64,000 nt of DNA, taken from NCBI RefSeq assembly GCF_001693515.2, contig NZ_CP042968.1:7968501-8032500 (forward strand). Reading direction: 5' to 3'. The notes beneath the pieces were generated by a model. That model did no database searches. It had not been told where the DNA came from and saw nothing but the letters and a program-made list of their open reading frames with translations. Source of the DNA: Bradyrhizobium paxllaeri. GTDB lineage: Bacteria > Pseudomonadota > Alphaproteobacteria > Rhizobiales > Xanthobacteraceae. The position numbers were made by a program, and so were the translations under genes. This document shows positions 46,179 to 54,060 of the stretch, in pieces. Position 1 is the stretch's first letter, and each line of letters opens with the position of its first letter.

Positions 46179-48257
46179 ATGAGAGCACTGAAAATTGCCG
46201 GCGCCGCCATCGTCGCCGTGGTCGTCGTCATCGCGCTGCTGCTGGTGATCGGCGTCCCCTCCGGCTACCTGACGGCGCAGATCCAGGAGCGGGTCGAGCG
46301 CGAGACCGGCTACAAGCTCGCCATCAATGGCGGCGCCAAGGTCGGCCTGTGGCCGCAGCTTAACATCCGGCTGTACGACGTCACGCTGCAGCCGCCGAGC
46401 GATCGCGACATCAACCGCCGCTTCGCGGCCTCGGTCATCGAGGCCGACGTGACGCTTGCGAGCGTGTGGGCCGGCAAGCCCCAAATCACCGACCTCGTGA
46501 TCATCCGCCCGGTGGTGAATCTGCCGCTGCAACGCGAGCGCGCGAGGGACGCTACCTCCGCCGCGAAGCCCGCAAGCGGCAAGTCCGCCGCCGACTTTTC
46601 GATCGAGCATATCAGCGTCACCGGCGGCACCATCGTGTTCTCCAATGTGCGCGACCGCGTCGAGCGAAGAATCGAGACCGTTAACGCCGACATCACCATC
46701 GATGCCGACCGCAAAGTGGTGGTGACCGGCAGCGGACGCAGCAGCAGCTCTCCGCTGAAATTCGAGATCAAGGCGGCGCTGCCCGCAAGCCCGGTCGAGC
46801 GTCAGAACATCCCGGCCGAGATCAAGATCGACGCACCCGACCTCCTGCCTGCGCAGCTCACGGCCAAGGCCGAAGCCCGGCTCAACGGCTCGGTCGTGAT
46901 GATCAACAGCGTCACCGGCGCGCTCGGCGACGGCGCATTCAACGGCTGGGCCTCGGTCGATCTGTCGAGCAAGCCGCTGGTCAAGCTCGACCTCGATTTC
47001 CAGCGGCTTACGGTCGCGATGTCGCGCAGCACCGATTCTTCCTCGGCGCAGCCCTGGAGCAATGCGACGATCGACGTCAATGGCCTCAATTACGTCGACC
47101 TGCAGGCGCGCATTTCCGCGGCCGAACTCAAGGTCGGCGACGCGCGCTTCACCCCCGCCGCGATCGAGGCCAACCTCACCAACGGTGTCTTGAAGGCGCA
47201 GGTTTCCAATCTCGGCGCCTATGAGGGCAACGCCAGCGGCGACCTGACCGCCGACGTCTCGACCGCCACTCCCACCTATGCGATGCGCGCCGACCTCACC
47301 GGCGTGCGCGCGCTACCGCTGCTGAGCGGCCTTGCCGATTTCGACAAGCTTGACGGCAAGATGCAGGCGAAGATCAGCGTGCGCTCCTCCGGCACCAGCC
47401 AGCGCGCGATCATGTCGAACATGGCCGGCACCGCCTTCGTCGTGTTTCAGGACGGCGCGATCAAGGGGCTCAATGTCGCGCAGATGATCCGCTCGCTGAC
47501 GGCGAGTACTTTGTCGGGCTGGCAGGAGGGCGCGGAGAAAGCGACGGATCTGTCGCAATTGTCGGCGTCGTTCAGGATCGACAAGGGCCAGGCGCAGACC
47601 ACCGACCTCAATCTCGTCGGGCCGCTGGTGAAGATGACCGGCGTCGGCACCATCGATCTCGGCACCAAGCAGATCGGTTTTCGCGTTGAGCCAAAACTCG
47701 TGATGACCACCGAAGGCCAGGGTCGCGCCGGCGATCCGGTCGGGTTCGGCATTCCCGTGATGATCGAAGGCCCATGGGGGAGTCCGCGGATCTATCCGGA
47801 ATTGCAGGGCATCCTCGACAATCCGGAGGCGGGCTATGCCAAGCTGAAAGAAATGGGCAAGGGCCTGTTCGGGCCCAATGGCGCCGGGCTTGGCGCTGCG
47901 ATCGGCAACCTGCTCGGCGGACAGCCGGGGACGGGTGGCGGACAGGGCAATGCACCCGGCACCGGCCAGGCCGGCAAGCCGAACGAGCCGCTCGGCGGCC
48001 AGCTCGGCGAGACCATCGGCAATCTGATTCAGCAGGGTCTGAGCGGATTGGGCCAGAGCCAAGGACAAGGGCAAGGCCAGAGCGGCGCGCGGCCGGGCGG
48101 TCAACGCAGCCTGACGCCAACCTCGCCCGCCGAGGCGCCGACCCAGGCTGCGCCAGCGCCGGCCGAACCCGCCGCTCCGGCGCCGCCCGGCGATACGACC
48201 GCGCAGCAGGACAGCCAGCCGATGAACGAAGTGTTGCGGCAGTTGTTCAATCGGTGA
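46179..48257 (+). CDS. AsmA-family envelope protein
   Basis: 692 residues. One N-terminal transmembrane segment (IAGAAIVAVVVVIALLLVIG) anchors a long periplasmic part beginning RVERETGYKLAINGGAKVGL, the AsmA/TamB-like N-terminal repeat, and ending in the AsmA C-terminal domain (FRIDKGQAQTTDLNLVGPLV, then GVGTIDLGTKQIGFRVEPKL). The last 120 residues are a Gly/Gln- and Pro/Ala-rich low-complexity tail closing with MNEVLRQLFNR. AsmA-like proteins are thought to move phospholipid between membranes. The gene is divergent from the Crp-type regulator. Confidence 0.92.
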   Translation: MRALKIAGAAIVAVVVVIALLLVIGVPSGYLTAQIQERVERETGYKLAINGGAKVGLWPQLNIRLYDVTLQPPSDRDINRRFAASVIEADVTLASVWAGKPQITDLVIIRPVVNLPLQRERARDATSAAKPASGKSAADFSIEHISVTGGTIVFSNVRDRVERRIETVNADITIDADRKVVVTGSGRSSSSPLKFEIKAALPASPVERQNIPAEIKIDAPDLLPAQLTAKAEARLNGSVVMINSVTGALGDGAFNGWASVDLSSKPLVKLDLDFQRLTVAMSRSTDSSSAQPWSNATIDVNGLNYVDLQARISAAELKVGDARFTPAAIEANLTNGVLKAQVSNLGAYEGNASGDLTADVSTATPTYAMRADLTGVRALPLLSGLADFDKLDGKMQAKISVRSSGTSQRAIMSNMAGTAFVVFQDGAIKGLNVAQMIRSLTASTLSGWQEGAEKATDLSQLSASFRIDKGQAQTTDLNLVGPLVKMTGVGTIDLGTKQIGFRVEPKLVMTTEGQGRAGDPVGFGIPVMIEGPWGSPRIYPELQGILDNPEAGYAKLKEMGKGLFGPNGAGLGAAIGNLLGGQPGTGGGQGNAPGTGQAGKPNEPLGGQLGETIGNLIQQGLSGLGQSQGQGQGQSGARPGGQRSLTPTSPAEAPTQAAPAPAEPAAPAPPGDTTAQQDSQPMNEVLRQLFNR

Positions 48258-48456
48258 GGCTGCGAAGCTCACACCGGAACGACGAATATGGCGTGATTTC
48301 TGCCTAAAATCGCGGCTAACCATGCCGGCGAACGGTCGGCCGGCCCTCTCGATTCGTGCTAAAAAGGCCCTCATTTCGGGGCGCCAATTGTGGCATGCCC
48401 CACAAGCGACGAACGGCTGCGCGCGCTATTCTTGGGCGTGGCGCACGAGGGTCCGG

Positions 48457-50910
48457 ATGAGCGAGGGCAAGGACAGGGTCTGGTTTCTGCGCGAGGGGCT
48501 GTTCGCCAAATACGTCGTCGCGCTGGTCGGGCTCGTCGTGTTCGTGCTGGCCGTCAACGGCGCGATGGAAATCTGGATCACCTATCGCGGCATCAAGAGC
48601 TCGATCCACGACGGCATGTCGGAAAAGGCGGAGGCGACCGCCAAGCGAATCCAGCAATCGATGTCCGACCTCGAGCGGCAGATCAACTGGGTGACGCGTG
48701 CTTCCTCCAACACGACGGACCTGCGCCGCGACGATTATGCGCAATTGCTGCGGCAGGTGCAGCAGGTGAGCCAGCTCTCGCTGCTCAATGCCCAGGGCCG
48801 CGAACAGCTTCGCATGACGCGCCAGATCGTCACGCCCGGCAGCAACGCGGACTTCTCCCGGGACGTCAGGCTGACCGAGACCGCCGCACGCGGCACCAGT
48901 TTTGCCCCAGCCTACTTCCGCGGCGAGCGGCCGTTCATGTCGATCGTGCTGTCGCATGCCGATGGCAGCATCACCGTCGCCGAGATCGATCTTGATTTCC
49001 TGTCCGAGTTCCTGATCGACGCCCAGATCGGCAGGGTGGCGTACGCCTATGTCACGGACGCCAGGGGCGACGTGCTGGCCACGTCCTCGACCGGGCCCGA
49101 GGTCAGCAAGAATTTGTCGAAGCTGCCGCAGGTCGCAGCCGTCAGCAGGCCCGGCGGCGTCGCGCCGGCGTCGGGCAGCGATATCAGGGGCGATGCCGTG
49201 CTGACGACATCGAGCGTGGTGCCGAAACTCGGCTGGCGCGTGTTCTTCGAGCAGCCGACGGCGCAGGCGCTGACGCCGATCCGCGATCAGCTGGTACGGA
49301 TCGCGCTTCTGATCGGGCTCGGTCTCGTGGTCGCGATCATCGCCGGCACCATCATGGCGCGGCGCATGCTGGTGCCGATCACGGCGCTGCAGGCCGGCGC
49401 GCGGCGGCTCGGCGCCGGCGATTTCGGCCACCGCATCGAGGTGAAGACCGCGGACGAGCTGGAGGAGCTCGCCAACCAGTTCAACGGCATGGCCGGGCAA
49501 CTCGCCGAGACCTATTCGAACCTCGAATCGAAGGTCAAAGAGCGGACGCGGGACCTGGCGCAATCGATCAACGAGCTCAAGGTGCTCGAGGAGGTCGGCC
49601 GCGCGGTCGCCTCCTCGCTCGACCTCAACGCTGTGCTGCCGACGGTCGCCGCGCGCGCGCTCGAAATCACCCACGCCGACGCCGTGCTGATCTATGGCTA
49701 TGACGCCGGCAATCATCAGTTCAACCTCACCGAGGCGATCGGCATCGACAAATCGGCCGAGGGCCGCCATCGCGCCATCGACGCCGACCACTCTCCGCTC
49801 GGCGAAGCCGCCACCAGCGGCGAGCCGATCGCGATTCCTCAGCTCAGCGCGATATCGGAACATCCGCTGCGCGATGTCGCGATCGAAGCGGGCTTCCACT
49901 CGGTGCTGGTGGTGCCGCTCGTCGACCAGACCGGCATTCTGGGATCGCTGGTGGTGCTGCGGCGGAACGAGGGCGACTTCTCCGCCAACCTGATCGGCCT
50001 GATGAAGACCTTTGCGCACCAGGCGGTGCTGGCGATGCGCAATGCGCGGCTGTTCACCGAAGTGGACCACAAGAGCCGCGAGCTGCAGGACGCCAACAGC
50101 ATCGTCAGCCAGCAGGCGAGCAAGCTGCAGGAGCAGACCGACCAGCTCCGCGACTGGAACCGCTCGCTGGAGGAGCGCGTCGAGACGCAGCTCGGCGAGA
50201 TCGAGCGCATCCGGCGTCTGGAGCGTTTCCTCGCGCCGCAGGTGGCGCAACTGATCGCCTCCTCCGACGGCCATGAGGGCCTGCTCGACAGCCACCGCCG
50301 CGAAGTGACCGTGGTGTTCTGCGATCTGCGCGGGTTCACCGCGTTCACCGAGACCACCGAGCCGGAAGAGGCGATGAACGTGCTACGCGAATATCATGCA
50401 GCCCTGGGCGAGTTGATCTTCAAGTATGAGGGCACGCTCGACCGCTACGCCGGCGACGGCGTGATGATCCTGTTCAACGCGCCGATCCAGTTCGACGACC
50501 ACACCGCGCGCGCGGTGCGGATGGCGGTGGAAATGCGCGACACGGTCGGCGGCCTGACCGAGAAATGGCGCAACCGCGGCCACAATCTCGGCTTCGGCAT
50601 CGGCATCGCGCTGGGTTATGCGACGCTCGGCCAGATCGGTTTCGAGCAGCGGCTTGAATATGCGGCGATCGGCAGCGTGACCAATCTGGCCTCGCGGCTG
50701 TGCGATGAGGCGAAGGCGAACCAGATCGTGGTGTCCAGGCGCGTCTACGGCATGGTGGAGCAGTGGGTTGAGGGTCGGCCGATCGATGATTTGAACCTGA
50801 AGGGATTCAATCATCCGATTTTGGCGGCGGAGATCGTGAGCTGGCGCGAGGCGGTGGATAATGTGGTGGATGCCGCGTCCGCCGCGGCAAGGTTGAAGAA
50901 AAAATCCTAA
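48457..50910 (+). CDS. Class III adenylate/guanylate cyclase with sensor, HAMP and GAF domains
   Basis: 817 residues; the ATG at 48457 is chosen because the membrane helix (YVVALVGLVVFVLAVNGAM) follows at the usual distance. A periplasmic Cache-like sensor (about 45-270) is closed by a second helix (LVRIALLIGLGLVVAIIAG), then HAMP, a coiled coil (ESKVKERTRDLAQSINELK), a GAF domain (about 385-540), another coiled coil and the catalytic domain. Metal-binding aspartates lie in VVFCDLRGFTAFTET and YAGDGVMILF, and the transition-state Asn/Arg in GSVTNLASRLCDEA. It should make cAMP (or cGMP) in response to an external signal, and may supply the Crp-type regulator nearby. Confidence 0.92.
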   Translation: MSEGKDRVWFLREGLFAKYVVALVGLVVFVLAVNGAMEIWITYRGIKSSIHDGMSEKAEATAKRIQQSMSDLERQINWVTRASSNTTDLRRDDYAQLLRQVQQVSQLSLLNAQGREQLRMTRQIVTPGSNADFSRDVRLTETAARGTSFAPAYFRGERPFMSIVLSHADGSITVAEIDLDFLSEFLIDAQIGRVAYAYVTDARGDVLATSSTGPEVSKNLSKLPQVAAVSRPGGVAPASGSDIRGDAVLTTSSVVPKLGWRVFFEQPTAQALTPIRDQLVRIALLIGLGLVVAIIAGTIMARRMLVPITALQAGARRLGAGDFGHRIEVKTADELEELANQFNGMAGQLAETYSNLESKVKERTRDLAQSINELKVLEEVGRAVASSLDLNAVLPTVAARALEITHADAVLIYGYDAGNHQFNLTEAIGIDKSAEGRHRAIDADHSPLGEAATSGEPIAIPQLSAISEHPLRDVAIEAGFHSVLVVPLVDQTGILGSLVVLRRNEGDFSANLIGLMKTFAHQAVLAMRNARLFTEVDHKSRELQDANSIVSQQASKLQEQTDQLRDWNRSLEERVETQLGEIERIRRLERFLAPQVAQLIASSDGHEGLLDSHRREVTVVFCDLRGFTAFTETTEPEEAMNVLREYHAALGELIFKYEGTLDRYAGDGVMILFNAPIQFDDHTARAVRMAVEMRDTVGGLTEKWRNRGHNLGFGIGIALGYATLGQIGFEQRLEYAAIGSVTNLASRLCDEAKANQIVVSRRVYGMVEQWVEGRPIDDLNLKGFNHPILAAEIVSWREAVDNVVDAASAAARLKKKS

Positions 50911-50911
50911 C

Positions 50912-51035
50912 CGTCGTCCCTGCGAACGCAGGCACCCATAACCACTGCTCTGAGTTGTTGAAACAAAGCCGTCTCCCCGCGTGCCCGTTACGCTGGCCGC
51001 GGCGTATGGGTCCCTGCGTTCGCAGGGACGACGAC
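50912..51035. repeat. Palindromic intergenic repeat, family C, copy 1
   Basis: CGTCGTCCCTGCGAACGCAGG at the left (the first 20 bases shown in reverse on the right as TGCGTTCGCAGGGACGACG) with CCCATAACCAC inside; second copy at 59127-59246. Lies between the cyclase gene and the convergent DUF1127 gene. Confidence 0.85.
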
Positions 51036-51077
51036 GAAGTAACGCGCGCCGCACAGCGCCGCCGCCTCCCATCCCCC

Positions 51078-51344
51078 TCAATGCCACCCCGGCTGCTGCA
51101 GTCGCGCGCGGGTCTGCGCAAGGTCTTCAAGGTTGCTCTCGATCTGCCCGCGGCAGATGCCGATATCCCTGAGTTCGCGGTCGTCGAGCTGGTAGAGCGC
51201 GGCGCGCACGGCGTTAGCCTCATGGCGCGCGATCACGCCTGCGAAGAAGCGGTTGATGAAACGGCGCAGGTGCGCCAGCCTAACCGCAGTTCGCAACGCA
51301 AATGGCCTGGTGGCGGAACTCTGTATGCTGGTCAGAACAGTCAT
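51078..51344 (-). CDS. DUF1127 (YjiS-like) small protein
   Basis: 88 residues from the ATG at 51344 (GGAG nine bases upstream); a TTG at 51359 is the alternative. The C-terminal half, VRAALYQLDDRELRDIGICR, is the DUF1127 motif; the N-terminal half is basic. Small arginine-rich DUF1127 proteins in alphaproteobacteria take part in phosphate and carbon metabolism and some bind RNA. It is a single gene, convergent with the cyclase and divergent from the orphan adaptor. Confidence 0.88.
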   Translation of the reverse strand: MTVLTSIQSSATRPFALRTAVRLAHLRRFINRFFAGVIARHEANAVRAALYQLDDRELRDIGICRGQIESNLEDLAQTRARLQQPGWH

Positions 51345-51359
51345 TGCTGTGTTCTCCAA

Positions 51360-51767
51360 AGCCGGAACCCGTTGGCCCTGCCTGTCCTCCCTTTCTACCG
51401 AAGGCCTGCTGCCAGCATGGTGTCAGCAGCGTCGCGCCGGGGAGATATGGCGGGCCCGCTTCCGCCTTCGCTCTGGCGAGCTACGGCGGACAGGTCGCTT
51501 TGCTACTAATGCGCCATTGATTTCAAACAGCACGATCTCGATCCGTCATCTCAGGCAATAAGCGCGCTTGCGCTTGTTCCGAAGGAACGCGGAACGCACG
51601 TCTCGAAACACGACGAGTTGAACATTTCTCCACGTGCCAAAACAAAATCAATGAGCGCGGGAATGTGGCGCCGACAGAAATCGCTGCTGGCGACAGCCAT
51701 TAATCCCGCTTGGCGCCAACGTGCCCTTTCTGGTATCCAAGGCCCTGAATTTGAGAAGGAATTGCCG
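51360..51767. other. Divergent intergenic region, no gene seen
   Basis: The only open frame (from 51618) is an upstream extension of the adaptor gene without a signal peptide. Promoters of both flanking genes must be here; I see no palindrome or consensus box that I would assign. Confidence 0.5.
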
Positions 51768-52664
51768 ATGCCCGTTCTTGCTGCGCGCGATCTCACGCCG
51801 AAGCTCACTGCCGTGATTGTCGCAAGCGCGCTCTGCCTTTCCCCCACCGCCCTCCTCGCTGCCGACGAGGACGCCGCCCCCAAGGGCGCCGCGGTCACCG
51901 TGCTCAAGGCCGCGAAATCCTGTTTTGCCAATATCGTCGAGGTCTCCGGCACCATCATTCCGCGCGAGGAGACGCAGGTGCGGCCCGAGCGGATGGGGCT
52001 GAAGGTGGCCGAGGTGATGGTGGATGCGGGCGACAGCGTTACCGCGGGGCAGGCGATGGCGAAGCTGAATTTGCCCGAGGGCGGATCGATCACGGTGCAG
52101 GCGCCGGTGGCGGGGGTGGTCTCGGCCTCCACCGCGTCGGTCGGCGCGATGGCCTCAGCCAAGGGCGAGGCGCTGTTCTCGATCATCGCGCGCGGCGAGT
52201 TCGACCTGGTCGGCATGGTGCCGACGCGCGATATCCAGAAGCTGCAGGTGAACCAGACCGCGCGGATCAAGGTGATCGGCGCCGGCGAGGTCGACGGCAA
52301 GGTGCGGCGGCTCTCGACCACCGTGGAGCCGAACAGCCAGCTCGCGCAAGTGTTCGTCGGCGTCACCACCAACCGCCGCCTGCTGGTCAATTCATCGGGC
52401 CGCGCGCAGATCAAGACCGGGCAGAGCTGCGGCGTCGCGGTGCCGCTGACCGCGATCCTCTACGGCACCGCCGGCACCGTGGTGCAGGTGGTGCGGCGCG
52501 CCCGCGTCGAAACGCGGCGGGTGGAGACCGGACTGATGGCGGCCGGCCAGGTCGAGATCACCTCCGGCCTGCAGGAAGGCGACATCGTGGTGGCGCGCGC
52601 CGGCGCGCTGCTGCGCGAGGGCGATCCGGTGCGGGCGGTGACGGCGAGCGCCGACGCGAAGTAG
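51768..52664 (+). CDS. Orphan HlyD/RND-type periplasmic adaptor
   Basis: 298 residues; the ATG at 51768 has AAGGA seven bases upstream and gives a signal peptide (LTAVIVASALCLSPTALLAA). The adaptor core is present: VSGTIIPREETQVRPERMG, VAEVMVDAGDSVTAGQAMAKL, APVAGVVSASTASVGAM, then SCGVAVPLTAILYG. It resembles the adaptor at 40813-41736 throughout and, like it, lacks a long hairpin. No permease gene follows; the next gene is a pseudo-caspase on the other strand. It may serve the RND permease at 41736 or another pump elsewhere. Confidence 0.87.
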   Translation: MPVLAARDLTPKLTAVIVASALCLSPTALLAADEDAAPKGAAVTVLKAAKSCFANIVEVSGTIIPREETQVRPERMGLKVAEVMVDAGDSVTAGQAMAKLNLPEGGSITVQAPVAGVVSASTASVGAMASAKGEALFSIIARGEFDLVGMVPTRDIQKLQVNQTARIKVIGAGEVDGKVRRLSTTVEPNSQLAQVFVGVTTNRRLLVNSSGRAQIKTGQSCGVAVPLTAILYGTAGTVVQVVRRARVETRRVETGLMAAGQVEITSGLQEGDIVVARAGALLREGDPVRAVTASADAK

Positions 52665-52671
52665 AGGCCAC

Positions 52672-52786
52672 CGTCATGCCCGGGCAGAAGCGCGAAGCGC
52701 GTTCGCGCCAGATGTCCCGGGCATCCACTTTCTACATTTCGGCGGATGCAAAGACGTGGATGGCCGGGACAAGCCCGGCCATGACG
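52672..52786. repeat. Palindromic intergenic repeat, family E, copy
   Basis: Starts CCGTCATGCCCGGGCAGAAG, ends GGGACAAGCCCGGCCATGACG-type, with an inner GCGCGAAGCGCG hairpin and the segment GACGTGGATG shared with 56788-56873. Lies between convergent genes. Confidence 0.8.
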
Positions 52787-52842
52787 AAAGAGAGCGATGT
52801 CTTGATGGGTGCGCGGGTCAAGCCCGAGCATGACAGCCCGAA

Positions 52843-53682
52843 TTACCCGCCGATGCGGACGTCTTCCATCAGGGACGAGGAGACCTGCGGCACCTGCTCG
52901 CCATCGGAGGCGCGGGAGATCGAGATGCGGGTCTTGTTGAAGGCGCTGGCGGCGCCGGACTGCGAACTGAGATTGTTCAGCAGCTCGGTGACGAGCACGC
53001 TGTACTGGCCCTTGCCGTCATCGGCGACCTTGCCCGGCGTCGCCGAGGTCAGGATCAACGCGTTCTCCGGCGCCGAGATCGGGGCGAGGCCGTGGGAGTA
53101 AGAGCGGAAGCGGCGCTCATAGGGATTGCGGCGGGACGCGTCGACGACGACGAGCTTGGCCTTGGCGCCCTTCTCGGTCATCGCGTCCAGCACCTGCTCA
53201 ATCGAGACGCCGTCGCGGCGGACGTCGCCCTCCTTCCAGATCGCGGCATCGACCGGGATCATGAAGCTCTCGCGGCCGACCTGGACGCCAAAGCCGCCGA
53301 AGAACAGCATCGCGACCGTGTCCGGCTTGATCTTGTCCTTCAGGCGGGCGACGGCGCGGGCCATGTCGTCCTTGGTGGCATCCTCGACCACGTCGACGTC
53401 AAAACCCTTGGCGCGCAGCGCAGCGGTGAGGCCGCGGGCATCGTTGATGGGCTGGGACAGCGGCGCTGACGCATCCGGATAATGGCCGTTGCCGATGACC
53501 AGCGCGACGCGGTTGCCGGAAGCCCCGATCGAGCCGGTCTGCTCGGTGCCAACAGCCTTGGCGGCGTCGAGCGAACGCTTGTTCAGCGCGGCATGGGCGC
53601 CGATCGCCAGCGACACCAGGCCGACAAACGCCACGGCAATGGTGACGCTGCGGCGGGAAATGTGGAGCTGACCGAGGTTCAT
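52843..53682 (-). CDS. Caspase-fold protein lacking catalytic His/Cys
   Basis: 279 residues from the ATG at 53682. An N-terminal hydrophobic segment (SVTIAVAFVGLVSLAIGAHA) is a signal peptide or anchor. The caspase p20-like domain starts near residue 57 (RVALVIGNGHYPDASAPL). The catalytic His position reads GGFG (F131) and the Cys position DASR (S183), the same double loss as in the protein at 38364-39851; both also share MIPVDA-IW and RRNPxERRFRS. There is no TPR tail. It ends convergent with the orphan adaptor. A CRP-like site lies 232 bases upstream of the start codon. Confidence 0.87.
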   Translation of the reverse strand: MNLGQLHISRRSVTIAVAFVGLVSLAIGAHAALNKRSLDAAKAVGTEQTGSIGASGNRVALVIGNGHYPDASAPLSQPINDARGLTAALRAKGFDVDVVEDATKDDMARAVARLKDKIKPDTVAMLFFGGFGVQVGRESFMIPVDAAIWKEGDVRRDGVSIEQVLDAMTEKGAKAKLVVVDASRRNPYERRFRSYSHGLAPISAPENALILTSATPGKVADDGKGQYSVLVTELLNNLSSQSGAASAFNKTRISISRASDGEQVPQVSSSLMEDVRIGG

Positions 53683-54060
53683 CGCGTTACCATTCCCAAG
53701 TTTCTGTCTGAAGGCGCCGAGCAAGACCGCGCCAGTTAGTCGCGTGAGCAGCATTCAGGTTTGAAGGGGTTGCACGGTGTGTGCCGCCCAATTGCGCTCA
53801 ATTTGCGGCACCGCAACAACCCGGCTTTTAGCCTGTCAGCCCCTCCCGAACAACCTCATTTGATGCATGGGGCCGCCCGCGACAGACGATGGATAAAGGT
53901 TAAGATTTGCTATGTGACCTGCATCACTGTTTGTGTTTTCTGCCGATTTGTATAGTTTTCAAGGGCTTGCAGGCCCGAATCCGGCCGGCGGTGGCCGCGC
54001 TAAGCTATTTGCCATGCTCAACGCGGCCCTCCCTTCACCGTTCCGGCGGAAAGAAACTGC
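53683..54060. other. Divergent intergenic region with CRP-like site
   Basis: No gene seen. It contains a CRP-like palindrome at 53914-53929 and otherwise nothing I can assign; both flanking genes must be transcribed from here. Confidence 0.5.
53914..53929. promoter_or_regulatory. CRP-type site between pseudo-caspase and DCDTTA-protein genes
   Basis: TGTGACCTGCATCACT matches TGTGA-N6-TCACA at nine of ten positions. It lies about 240 bases before the pseudo-caspase start (minus strand) and 139 bases before the plus-strand gene at 54061. Confidence 0.5.

Noticed and set aside
48316..50295. 659-codon open frame on the minus strand
   Set aside because: Fully antisense to the nucleotide cyclase gene, whose domains are unmistakable; low-complexity Asp/His/Arg composition.
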